Source of the DNA: 13-2-20CM-66-19 sp036273735
GTDB taxonomy: Bacteria; Pseudomonadota; Gammaproteobacteria; Steroidobacterales; Steroidobacteraceae
Direction of reading: 5' to 3'
NCBI GenBank assembly: GCA_036273735.1
Contig: DASUHA010000085.1
Coordinates: forward strand, 1-64,000
DNA: 64,000 nt
Within the stretch, counting starts at the first letter, position 1; each line of letters starts with the position of its first letter. The notes beneath the pieces are model-generated. The model was not told the origin of the DNA and did not search any database. It saw only the letters and a program-made list of their open reading frames with translations. The position numbers and the translations under genes were made by a program. Positions 1-8,900 of the stretch are shown one piece after another.

Positions 1-1
1 A

Positions 2-316
2 GCCTCGCGCCTCGGGTCGCTGGGCGAGTACGTCGACTACGCCGGCTCCAAAGCGGCGCTCGACACCCTGGCGATCGGGCTCGGGAAGGAGCTCGGACCG
101 GAAGGCGTGCGCGTCAATGCAGTGAGACCGGGCCTCATCGAGACCGAGATCCACGCGAGCTCCGGCGATCCGGATCGGGCCCGGAAGCTCGGCGCCGCAG
201 CTCCGGCAGGCAGGGCGGGCAAGCCGGAGGAAATCGCCGAGGCCATCGTCTGGCTGCTGAGCGATGCCGCCTCCTACGTGACCGGGTCCGTCCTCGACGT
301 GGCCGGCGGCCGGTAA
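2..316 (+). CDS. SDR family oxidoreductase, C-terminal part (cut by window edge)
   Basis: This is the C-terminal ~104 residues of a short-chain dehydrogenase/reductase, an NAD(P)-dependent oxidoreductase whose substrate cannot be told from sequence. The reading frame is open from base 2 and ends at TAA 314-316. The catalytic YxxxK motif is present as YAGSK near the start of the fragment, followed by the family pattern RVNAVRPGLIETEI, which closes over the nicotinamide. The tail has the usual SDR ending (SDAASYVTGSVLDVAGG). The Rossmann fold and the catalytic Ser lie upstream, outside the window. The closing GG suits classical SDRs of the FabG type, but FabG identity is not claimed. Confidence 0.9.
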   Translation, partial: ASRLGSLGEYVDYAGSKAALDTLAIGLGKELGPEGVRVNAVRPGLIETEIHASSGDPDRARKLGAAAPAGRAGKPEEIAEAIVWLLSDAASYVTGSVLDVAGGR

Positions 317-356
317 GAACCGCTCATCGAAGCATCACGCCATCGGTCGTGGCGCG

Positions 357-386
357 TTGCGACGCGTAAGTACTTACGGATATAGT
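357..386 (+). promoter_or_regulatory. Candidate sigma-70 promoter of the truncated haemoglobin gene
   Basis: TTGCGA (357-362) and TATAGT (381-386) are separated by 18 bases and resemble the TTGACA/TATAAT hexamers. They lie 35 bases before the ATG of the haemoglobin gene. The spacer holds the perfect palindrome at 365-378, so repression by steric block is plausible. This is motif reading only; no start site is known. Confidence 0.45.
365..378. promoter_or_regulatory. 14-bp perfect palindrome, probable operator
   Basis: CGTAAGTACTTACG is identical to its reverse complement and sits between the candidate -35 and -10 boxes of the haemoglobin promoter. That geometry is typical of a TetR- or MarR-type repressor site. 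The nearest regulator is the MarR-GNAT protein two genes downstream, but the binding protein is unknown. Ten bases of it (GTAAGTACTT) recur at 41122-41131. Confidence 0.5.
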
Positions 387-421
387 GCCGCCCCTCGCAC
401 AAGGGTTCTGGTGGACGAATC

Positions 422-907
422 ATGACGGAGCGGCAGCTGCGCATTTCGATGGAGATCAGGGAGCGGACGGGTATCGACGAAGCGATGATCGACCGTGTGG
501 TGCGGACGTTCTATGCCAAGGTGCGCGAAGATGAAGTCCTCGCGCCGGTGTTCAACCAGCGGGTGGCCGACTGGGAGCCGCACCTCGTACGCATGGGCCA
601 GTTCTGGTCGTCCGTAGCCCTCATGACCGGGATTTACCACGGCAGGCCGATGGAGAAGCATCTGCCGCTGCCCGTCGACGCGCGGCACTTCGACCGCTGG
701 CTGCAGCTCTTCCGGGAGGCCGCACAGGACGTATGCCCGCCGGTGGCAGCCGCCCACTTCATCGAGCGCGCAGAGCGCATTGCCCAGAGCCTGGAGATGG
801 GGATTGCCGTCAGTGAGGGCGTCCTTTTGACCAATGGTGCGCGTTTGCGGCGCCCCGACGCCGAAGTCGTGTTGCCGGCAGGCTCCAGCGTGCCGCAGCC
901 GGCCTGA
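422..907 (+). CDS. Group III truncated haemoglobin
   Basis: A 161-residue haem protein of the 2-over-2 globin family, group III (trHbP/Ctb type). The family binds O2 or NO and is linked in Campylobacter to nitrosative stress and microaerobic life; the role here is unproven. Expected residues are visible: Tyr31 at B10 in TFYAKV, the FW pair at 61-62, and the proximal His89 in the ARHFDRWL motif typical of group III. The last ~25 residues, after about 135, are a low-complexity tail longer than usual for the family. The ATG start is preceded by a weak GGTGGA. A promoter with an embedded palindrome lies just upstream, and a MarR-GNAT gene follows 39 bases downstream on the same strand. Confidence 0.88.
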   Translation: MTERQLRISMEIRERTGIDEAMIDRVVRTFYAKVREDEVLAPVFNQRVADWEPHLVRMGQFWSSVALMTGIYHGRPMEKHLPLPVDARHFDRWLQLFREAAQDVCPPVAAAHFIERAERIAQSLEMGIAVSEGVLLTNGARLRRPDAEVVLPAGSSVPQPA

Positions 908-946
908 CCGGTCCGGTCTCCACATAGCCACTCCGGGGAGACATTC

Positions 947-1894
947 GTGGCGACAACCCTGCATGACTACGGCTCACTCCTTCTCGGCTCCCGGCTGCGC
1001 AAGGTGAGTGAGGCGCTCTACGCCGGGGTGGACGATGTCTACCGCGGTGCGGGGGTCGACCTGCCGTCCCGCTGCTTTCCCATTCTCTTCCTGCTGCGCG
1101 ATCATGGCTCGCTCGGCATCTCGGAGCTTGCGGAAAAACTGGGCCAGACCCATCCGGCCGTGAGCCAGATGAGCCGCAAGCTCCTGCGCCACCGCGTGGT
1201 GAAGGAATCGCCAGATCCCGAGGACGACAGGCGCCGCCTGCTCTCGCTCTCGGCGCACGGCCGCAGCGTCATGGCCCGCCTGGAGCCGGTATGGAGGGCG
1301 ATCGTCGCGGCAGTGGCCGATCTCGAGTCGGACCACCCCCTCTCGCAACAGCTCACGGCGGTTGACCGGGCGCTGGAAGCCCACGGCTTTGCCGCCCGCA
1401 TCCGTTCCCGCCTGGCGGACCCTGGCCTAGTCGAGATCGTCCCCTTCGAGGCGCGCTACGCGGATGACTTCAAGCGGCTGAACCTCGAATGGCTCGCGCG
1501 GTATTTTCGAGTCGAGCCCATCGATGAGCAGGTGCTCTCGCAGCCCCTCGGGATCCTGCGCCAGGGGGGCGCAATCTTCCTGGCCCGTTACCAGGACGAG
1601 ATCGTCGGCACCTGCGCCCTGCTCAAGGCCGGCGAGGGACGTTACGAGCTCTCGAAAATGGCCGTGACCAGCCGCCACCAGGGGCTTGGCATCGGCCGCA
1701 GGCTCCTGGAGGCCGCGGTCGCGGCGTACCGCTCGCTCGCCGCACAGGAGCTCTTCCTCGAGAGCAACAGCAAGCTGAAGCCCGCGATCGCGCTTTATGA
1801 GTCCGCCGGGTTCGTGCATGCGCCACGTCCGGCTCCGTCGCACTACGAGCGCAGCGACGTCTACATGGTGTACGGCCCGACTGCAGCCCTCTGA
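947..1894 (+). CDS. MarR-type HTH regulator fused to GNAT N-acetyltransferase
   Basis: A 315-residue two-domain protein. Residues ~10-150 form a MarR winged helix: helices around 57-85 include LAEKLGQTHPAVSQMSR, and the wing carries PEDDRRR at 91-97. Residues ~160-315 form a GNAT fold with the acetyl-CoA loop HQGLGIGRRL at 244-253 and the typical C-terminal ALYESAGF. The substrate is unknown; this fusion is a known architecture among proteobacteria. The start is GTG with GGGGAG upstream. It follows the truncated haemoglobin gene and may be co-transcribed with it, and it is a candidate binder of the palindrome at 365-378. Confidence 0.9.
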   Translation: MATTLHDYGSLLLGSRLRKVSEALYAGVDDVYRGAGVDLPSRCFPILFLLRDHGSLGISELAEKLGQTHPAVSQMSRKLLRHRVVKESPDPEDDRRRLLSLSAHGRSVMARLEPVWRAIVAAVADLESDHPLSQQLTAVDRALEAHGFAARIRSRLADPGLVEIVPFEARYADDFKRLNLEWLARYFRVEPIDEQVLSQPLGILRQGGAIFLARYQDEIVGTCALLKAGEGRYELSKMAVTSRHQGLGIGRRLLEAAVAAYRSLAAQELFLESNSKLKPAIALYESAGFVHAPRPAPSHYERSDVYMVYGPTAAL

Positions 1895-2032
1895 TTGCAA
1901 CTTCCAGGACCTGCGGAGCATCTATGGCCCTGGCCGGGATTATGTCCGGGGCGGCCGGCCCGCCCGTGAGGTAGCCTTAACCTTAGCCGCGGCCCGCGGC
2001 GGTGCCAGGCCTGTAACTTTTCGCCGGCCGCC

Positions 2033-2671
2033 GTGTTCTTGCTCCGAAACGATGACACACCCGTGCACCTGGCAAGCTCCCGGCCCATCGACCCGAATGA
2101 GTTCACAGCGTTCATGCGCGCCTATCAGGACATGGTTTTCTCGACCGCCGTCCGCTTGACGGCCAACCCGGCTCAGGCTGAGGACATCAGCCAGGAAGTG
2201 TTTCTGCGCGCCTATGAGAGCTTCGAGAACCTGCGCGCCAGCCAGAAGGCCGGTGGCTGGCTGAAGACGGTGGCTACGAACCTGACGCTCAACCACCTCA
2301 CCCGCCACCGCAAGCGCTGGCGTCTGTTCTCGGAGATATTTTCCGAGGACACCCGCGAGGAGGAGTTCGAGCCGGCCGCTGCCGTGTTCGATACCGTCCT
2401 CACCGAGTTGGAGACCGACGAGCGCTCGGCGCTGGTCGAGCAGGCGCTTGCGCGCCTGCCGGATCATCAGCGCGTTCCGCTGGTCCTGTATCATTACGAA
2501 GAGATGCCCTACCAGGACCTCGCGGACCGGCTGGGCATCTCCCTCGCCAAGGTCAAGACCGATATCCTCCGGGGAAGAGTCGCCATGGCGGGCCTCCTCG
2601 CTCAAAGCGGTGTCGGTGCCCCGAGTGATCGGCCGCGACTCCCCCCTAACACGCGGGGTGCACAGTCATGA
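2033..2671 (+). CDS. ECF-type RNA polymerase sigma factor
   Basis: A 212-residue sigma-70 family protein of the extracytoplasmic-function kind. Region 2 spans ~25-95, with the core-binding pattern EDISQEVFLRAY at 50-61 and DNA-melting residues around GGWLKTVATNLTLNH. Region 4 spans ~139-185, with an HTH in YQDLADRLGISLAKVKTDI. An acidic linker (residues 104-113) separates them. The longest start is GTG 2033, but GTG 2063 and ATG 2114 are in frame, and 2114 would still leave region 2 nearly whole. Its stop overlaps the next start by 4 bases (ATGA), so the next gene is probably translationally coupled and may be its anti-sigma factor. Confidence 0.92.
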   Translation: MFLLRNDDTPVHLASSRPIDPNEFTAFMRAYQDMVFSTAVRLTANPAQAEDISQEVFLRAYESFENLRASQKAGGWLKTVATNLTLNHLTRHRKRWRLFSEIFSEDTREEEFEPAAAVFDTVLTELETDERSALVEQALARLPDHQRVPLVLYHYEEMPYQDLADRLGISLAKVKTDILRGRVAMAGLLAQSGVGAPSDRPRLPPNTRGAQS

Positions 2672-3147
2672 GCTCACGCGATCAGATTGACGAAAAACTC
2701 GAGCGCCTGGTCGGCCAGGTGTTGCGAGAGCAGCCGCTGCAGCGGGCGCCGGCCTCACTCGAGGCCCGGGTGCTCGGCGAGCTCGCGGCACGCGCGCGGC
2801 TGCCGTGGTGGCGCCGGGGAATCGCGACCTGGCCTGCCTCGGTGCGCATTCCCGTCATTGCCGGCTGCGCCGTATGCGTACCGCTCGTTTGGATCCTCTC
2901 ACTCTGGCTGGCGGGCCACGCAGTCTCCGTGGCAGCAGGACCGCTCACCAGCCTCCGGGGCGCAGCTCAGGTCGCCGCGTCATTCGGCACGATCACCGCC
3001 CACATCATCCAGAGCATCCCGCGCGAGTGGCTCCTCGGCGGGCTCATCGCCGCGGCAACTCTTTACGCATCCCTCTTCGGGCTCATCGCGGTCGGGTACT
3101 CGCTCCTTTACCCGAGGCCGCAATACGCCAAGGCTCACCTGACATGA
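2668..3147 (+). CDS. Two-helix membrane protein, candidate anti-sigma factor
   Basis: A 159-residue protein with a charged cytoplasmic-like N-terminus (1-50) and two hydrophobic segments at ~60-83 and ~121-147. Position and topology (directly behind an ECF sigma gene, 4-base overlap at each end) suggest an anti-sigma factor. No HxxxCxxC zinc anti-sigma motif is present, and I do not recognise a family from sequence alone. Gene order is the main argument, so the function is inference. The third gene of the operon starts inside its stop codon. Confidence 0.7.
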   Translation: MSSRDQIDEKLERLVGQVLREQPLQRAPASLEARVLGELAARARLPWWRRGIATWPASVRIPVIAGCAVCVPLVWILSLWLAGHAVSVAAGPLTSLRGAAQVAASFGTITAHIIQSIPREWLLGGLIAAATLYASLFGLIAVGYSLLYPRPQYAKAHLT

Positions 3148-4760
3148 AGAACACCCTCCGCTGGCTGTTGTCCGGCGTCCTGCTCGCATGCCTCCTCGGC
3201 TGCGTCATGACGGCGCAGGCGCAGGACAGCGACGACTCTACCGGGCAGACCGACCGCAGCATCGTATCGGTCGGACACGGCTCCGTACTTCCCGCCGGCG
3301 AGAGCGCCGAGGCCGTTGTATCGGTCCTGGGCTCCACCAAGGTGGACGGCAATGTGTCCGACTCCGCCGTGGCAGTCCTCGGCGATGTGACATTGAATGG
3401 AAGCGCCGGAGACAGTGCGGTAGCGGTATTGGGCGACGCATACATCAACGGCAAGGTCAACGGCGATGTCGTCGCGGTATTGGGCAACGTAACGCTGGGC
3501 CCGCAGGCGGTCGTCGGCGGCGACGTGACCACGGTCATGGGGAGGCTCGAGCGCAGCCCCACGGCGGTCGTGCAGGGCAGCACCACGCATGTCCTTTCGG
3601 GGCTCTTCGGCAACGTCGAGGGGCTGCACGCCTGGTTCAAGGAGTGCCTCCTCTACGGCCGGCCGCTCGCGCCCAGCTCGGATGTGAGTTGGGCCTGGTG
3701 GCTGGCGCTCGCGACGCTCGTCTTCTACCTGCTGATTGCGGCAGTATTTCGTGACGGCGTGCACCGCTGCGTCCAGACGCTGGAGGCACATCCCGGCCCG
3801 TCGATTCTGGCCACCGTCCTCGCGACGCTGCTCCTGCCGGTAGTCCTGATGATCCTCGTGATCACGGTGGTCGGCATCGCCGTGATTCCGCTCCTGTGGA
3901 TCGGATTGTTCTGCGCGGGAGTCTTCGGGCGAATCGTCGCGCTCGGATGGCTCGGCGGCAGGTGCCTGCGGCTTGGCCACACCGGGCTCGCAGCACAGCC
4001 CGTGCTCGATGTGCTGGTGGGCGGCATCCTGGCGCTCGCGCTCTACATGGTTCCGGTACTCGGCATGTTGGTCTACGTGCTGCTCGGAGTGTTCGGATTC
4101 GGCGCCGTGATCTACACGCTGCTGATCGCGATCCGGCCGCCACAGGTAAAGCCTCCCGTTAGCGGCAGCCGGCCCGGAGTACCTGGCGCATCGCCTGCGA
4201 CGGGGTCCAGCGCTGCAGCAGCCGCGTACGCGCCCGGCGCGAGCATGTCGGCCGCCGATGCGGCAGGCGCCGGCGCGGCCGCAGACACGGCATCTCCAGG
4301 AGCACAGATGGACACCAATATGCCTCCCCCGCCGCCTCATGGAGCGGCTGCGGCCGCGGGCCCCATGATGATCGATGTGGCCACGCTGCCTCGCGCCGGC
4401 TTCTGGATCCGGATGTTGGCCCTGCTGATCGACCTGATCCTGGTCGGTGTCGCCATGAGTTGGCTGCACCACGGATCCGGCGGGCTGTTGGTGCTGCTCG
4501 CGACCTACGGCGCCATCATGTGGAAGCTCAAGGGCACCACGGTCGGCGGCATCGTCTGCGACTTGAAGGTGGTGCGCATCGGCGGCGGCCCGCTCGACTG
4601 GGTGACCGCCATCGTCCGGGCACTCGGCTGCTTCCTCTCTCTCGTGATCGCCTGCCTGGGTTTCATCTGGATCGCGATCGATCATGAGCATCAGGCATGG
4701 CACGACAAGATCGCCGGCACGGTGGTCGTGCGGGTACCCAAAGGCGCCGGATTGATTTAG
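3144..4760 (+). CDS. Secreted repeat domain fused to multi-helix membrane region and RDD domain
   Basis: A 538-residue composite protein. Residues 1-27 form a signal peptide; TAQAQ suggests cleavage by signal peptidase I, and a lipobox-like LLGC sits at 17-20. Residues ~54-140 hold about five ~17-residue repeats built on VAVLGDV/NG patterns, resembling polymer-forming or beta-helical bactofilin-like repeats. Residues ~185-330 contain four or five hydrophobic helices. A long Ala/Gly/Pro linker (~335-410) leads to an RDD domain (416-534; RAGFWIRMLALLIDL, then WHDKIAGTVVV). The start ATG overlaps the previous stop by 4 bases; larger in-frame starts upstream lie inside the previous gene. The function is unknown. 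Operon context ties it to envelope stress or efflux. Confidence 0.82.
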   Translation: MKNTLRWLLSGVLLACLLGCVMTAQAQDSDDSTGQTDRSIVSVGHGSVLPAGESAEAVVSVLGSTKVDGNVSDSAVAVLGDVTLNGSAGDSAVAVLGDAYINGKVNGDVVAVLGNVTLGPQAVVGGDVTTVMGRLERSPTAVVQGSTTHVLSGLFGNVEGLHAWFKECLLYGRPLAPSSDVSWAWWLALATLVFYLLIAAVFRDGVHRCVQTLEAHPGPSILATVLATLLLPVVLMILVITVVGIAVIPLLWIGLFCAGVFGRIVALGWLGGRCLRLGHTGLAAQPVLDVLVGGILALALYMVPVLGMLVYVLLGVFGFGAVIYTLLIAIRPPQVKPPVSGSRPGVPGASPATGSSAAAAAYAPGASMSAADAAGAGAAADTASPGAQMDTNMPPPPPHGAAAAAGPMMIDVATLPRAGFWIRMLALLIDLILVGVAMSWLHHGSGGLLVLLATYGAIMWKLKGTTVGGIVCDLKVVRIGGGPLDWVTAIVRALGCFLSLVIACLGFIWIAIDHEHQAWHDKIAGTVVVRVPKGAGLI

Positions 4761-4768
4761 GAGGTCTC

Positions 4769-5953
4769 GTGGGAGCTCAATTGCAAGAAGACACCCAATC
4801 CAGGGTGTTGGTGTTCGATCCCGTGCGGGCCAACCCCCGGCGCAAATGGCTGTTCGGAGCCGCAGGCGCCACCGTGGTCGTCGCCGTTGGCGCTGCCATC
4901 TGGATGAGCCGCGCCTCCACCACCAAGCCCCTCGCGCCTCTCGCGGACCGGACCTCCGTTCCACTGGTGAGTGTGATGACGCCCGGCGTGCAGCCCGTTG
5001 CAACCCAGGTGACCTTCACCGGCACGATCGAGGCTCGTCACGAGCTGCCCATCGGCAACTCCGGGGACACGGGCAGGATCGTCGCGGTGTACGTGCAGGT
5101 GGGCGATCGCGTGAAGCGCGGCCAACTGCTCGCCAAGCTCGATGACTCGGTGCTCGCGCCGCAGGTCTCGCAGCTGAGCGCGGCGCTCGATCAGGCCCGC
5201 GCCCAGGCCGCGCTCTCCGCCGCCGAGTATCGGCGCGGCGCCGAGATCGGCCCCTCGGGCGGTCTCTCGGCCCAGGACATCGAGAAGCTCCACGCCCAGT
5301 CCGTCATGGATGCGGCCAACGTCAAGGTGGTCGGGGCGCAGGCCTCCGTCATGCGCGCCAAGCTCGCTCTCACGCGCATCGTGGCTCCCGTGGACGGAAT
5401 CGTCCTGACACGCAACGCGGAGGTCGGGCAGATCGCCGGCTCCGGCGGGCCGCCGCTGTTTCAGCTCGAGGATTCCGGTCAGGTCGAGATGATCGGCCAG
5501 GTCGCCGAGCAGGACATGGCCGGTCTCAAAGTGGGCCAATCGGCAGCCGTCTATCTGGTGGGTGATTCAAAGCCGTTCATGGGCCGCATCTGGCTGCTCG
5601 GCGCGGTGATCGATCCCCAGACCCGCCTCGGCGAGGTGCGCATCGAGCTGCGTCCCGATCCCGCGCTGCGGCCGGGCGGATTCGCGCGCAGCATGGTGAC
5701 GCTCGATCGGGGGGAGCGCCCGGTCCTCCCGGAGACCGCGGTCATGGCCGACAACGCAGGATCATACGTCTATGTGGTGGGTCGCGACGACATAGTGGAG
5801 CGACGCCCGGTCCATGTAGGCAGCGTCATCCCCAACGGCGTGGTCATTGCCGATGGTCTGTCAGGCCGTGAGCACGTGATCGCCATGGATGGCGGCTTCC
5901 TGCACTCCGGTGAGAAGGTGAGCATCGCCTCGGTAGGAGCGCCGCAGACATGA
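4769..5953 (+). CDS. RND efflux periplasmic adaptor (membrane fusion protein)
   Basis: A 394-residue adaptor linking an inner-membrane RND pump to an outer-membrane channel. An N-terminal hydrophobic anchor lies at ~27-50 (KWLFGAAGATVVVAVGAAIW). It is followed by a biotinyl-lipoyl half-motif with GRIVAVYVQVGDRVKRGQLL, an alpha-hairpin rich in Ala/Gln, the second lipoyl half (RIVAPVDGIVLTRNAEVGQ), and beta-barrel domains. The start is GTG 4769 because a perfect TAGGAGGT lies 4 bases before it and no Shine-Dalgarno supports the in-frame ATG at 4697, which is inside the preceding gene. The pump gene overlaps its end by 4 bases. No TolC-like gene is in the operon. Confidence 0.93.
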   Translation: MGAQLQEDTQSRVLVFDPVRANPRRKWLFGAAGATVVVAVGAAIWMSRASTTKPLAPLADRTSVPLVSVMTPGVQPVATQVTFTGTIEARHELPIGNSGDTGRIVAVYVQVGDRVKRGQLLAKLDDSVLAPQVSQLSAALDQARAQAALSAAEYRRGAEIGPSGGLSAQDIEKLHAQSVMDAANVKVVGAQASVMRAKLALTRIVAPVDGIVLTRNAEVGQIAGSGGPPLFQLEDSGQVEMIGQVAEQDMAGLKVGQSAAVYLVGDSKPFMGRIWLLGAVIDPQTRLGEVRIELRPDPALRPGGFARSMVTLDRGERPVLPETAVMADNAGSYVYVVGRDDIVERRPVHVGSVIPNGVVIADGLSGREHVIAMDGGFLHSGEKVSIASVGAPQT

Positions 5954-8900
5954 AGAACATTTCCGCATGGGCCATCCGGCATCCGGTTCTGCCGATGGTC
6001 CTGTTCGCGGTGCTGCTGTTTGCAGGCACCGTGGCGTTCATACGATTGCCGGTGACCCTGCAGCCGCCCATCTCATTCCCGATGGTTTCGGTGAGCATCA
6101 GCCAGCCCGGCGCGGCGCCTGAGGAGGTCCAGACGCAGATCGTCCGCAGGGTCGAGGCTGCAATCGCCAGCATCAGCGACATCAACCACATCTACTCAGT
6201 GGCCAAGGAAGGCGCGGCGGACCTGCAGATTGAGTTCCGCATCGGTACGCCGATCGATCGCGCAGTGGCGGACGTGCGCAATGCGGTGACCCAGGTGCAG
6301 GTCGATTTGCCCGCGGACATCCAGCCACCGGAGGTGCGGCAGATCCAGTTCGACGGTGGCCCGATCGTATACTACGACATCGCCGCAGCCGGAATGGCGC
6401 CGCAGGCCCTGTCCTGGTTCATCGACAACACGATTACCAAGCGTCTGTTGACTGTACCGGGAGTCGCGCAGGTGACGCGCTTCGGGGGGGTCGACCGCCA
6501 GATCAACGTGGAGCTCGACCCGGCGCGCATGCAGGCGCTCGGCATCACCGCGGCGCAGGTCAACGACCAGCTCCGTGATCTCAACATCGACCTGCCGGGT
6601 GGCCAGGCCGACCTCGGCAACGGCGAGCAGTTGATCCGGGTGATGGGCGGTGCGGACACCGTGCGGCAACTTGCCGACACCCAGATCATGCTGCCCGGCG
6701 GGCGGTTCGCCAAGCTGGCCGACATCGCCTCGGTGCGCGATGGCGCGGCGGAGATCCGCAGCCTCGATCTCATCAACGGTCGCTCTGCCATTGCGTTCGG
6801 CGTGTTCCAGGCGAAGAACGCATCGGATGTCGCGGTGCTCAATGGAGTGCAGAAAGCGCTCGCTGACATCCTCAAGCAGTATCCCAACGTCAAGCTCAAC
6901 ATGACCTTCACACGGGTCACCTATACCAAGGAGAACTATCACTCCGCCATGAGCGCCCTCATCGAGGGCTCCATCCTCTCGGTGCTGATGGTATGGCTGT
7001 TCCTGCGTGATATACGCGCCACGCTGATCTCCGCGCTCGCCATCCCGCTCGCGGCCATCCCGACCTTCCTCTTCATGCAATGGATCGGGTTCTCGCTCAA
7101 CCAGGTGAGCCTGCTCGCGCTGTCGCTCGTCTCCGGCGTTCTCGTCGACGATGCGATCGTCGAGATCGAGAACATCGTGCGCCACAAGCGCATGGGCAAG
7201 AGCGCCTTCCAGGCGGCGCTCGATGCCGCCGACCAGATCGGCCTCGCCGTCATCGCGACCTCGGCCACCATCATTGCCGTGTTCATGCCGGTGAGCTTCA
7301 TGGGCGGGATCATCGGCCAGTACTTCAAGCAGTTCGGCCTCACCGTCGCAGCGGCGGTGTTCTTCTCGCTGCTCGTCGCCCGGCTGCTGACGCCCGTGAT
7401 CGCCGCCTACGCGCTGACGTCCGACACCGCAGGGCACCACGGGGGGGACGGCCCGATCATGGCAGGCTACCTCAAGGTGTTGAATTGGTGCATACACCAC
7501 CGCTGGAAGACGATCCTCTGCGGTGTCGCCTTCTTCGCGATCTCGGTGATCGGGCTCGCGATGATGCCCAAATCCTTCATCCCCGATTCCGACGACGGCA
7601 GCCCGGCACTGCACATCGACCTGCCTCCTGGCGTATCGCTGGCCGACACCAAGAAAGTCGCCGATGCCGCTTTCGGGATCCTGGCCCGCCAAGCCGAAGT
7701 GCTCAGCGTCGACGAGTCGGTCGGCGACAATGGTGCCATCAATGCGGCCAATCTCTACATCACGATGGTGCCTCGCAGCAAGCGCAGTGTGAGCGAGACG
7801 CAATGGCAGAATCGGATGCTGAAGCTCCTCAAGGGCATTCCGGACGGGCGGATGTACTTCCAGACGCAGAACGGCTCTTCGGACGGCCACGCCATCACAA
7901 TCGACCTCACGGGCGAGGATCTGCAGCTCCTGTCCAGCACGGCTCGTAAGGTAATGGAGCAGATGCGCACGCTTCCCGGCATCGTCGATGTCGGCTCGAA
8001 CGATGATCTGCCGCAGCCGGAGATCCTCATCCGCCCGAGATTCGATCTGGCGGCGCGGCTGGGCGTCACCGTGGCCAACATCAGCGATACCATCCGTATC
8101 GGCACGCTCGGCGACCTTGTGCAGAACGACGCCAAATTCACCCTACCCGACCGTCAGGTCCCGATCCTCGTCAGCTTGCAGCGCACCGCGCGGCAGGACC
8201 TCAGCGCTCTCGAGAACCTGCCGGTCCCGACCTCGAGCGGCAGCACGGTGCCCCTGAAGGCGGTGGCCGACTTCAGCTTCGGCCAGGGGCCGCAGGCGAT
8301 CCACAGCTACGATCAGAGCCTGCGCGTCGCCATCGATGCGGACTTGAACGGCATCGAACTCGGCACGGCGATGAAGGAGATCCACGCCCTGCCGCTGCTG
8401 AAGAACCTGCCGCAGGGCGTGCGGCTGGTCGAGACCGGCAACGCGCAGCTCATGAGCGAGCTCTTCACCGACTTCGGCATCGCCATGGTGACCGGCATCC
8501 TCATGGTGTTCGCGGTGCTCGTGCTCCTCTTCGTGCGCGTGCTGCAGCCGATCACCATCCTGTCATCGCTTCCCCTGTCGCTCGGCGGCGCAGTGCTCGC
8601 CCTCTGGCTGACGCAGAAGCCGCTGTCGCTCGGCGTCATGATCGGGTTCCTGATGCTCATGGGCATTGTCGCGAAGAACGCCATTCTGTTGGTCGACTTC
8701 GCCATTGAGGAGATGCGCGCGGGTAAGGATCGATACACGGCCCTGATGGAGTCGGGCCACAAGCGCGCACGGCCGATCGTGATGACGACCGTTGCCATGG
8801 TCGCGGGCATGCTTCCCGTCGCGCTCGCAATCGGCGACGAGTTCCGCGCGCCGATGGCGATCGCGGTGATCGGCGGCCTCATCACCTCCACTGCGCTCAC

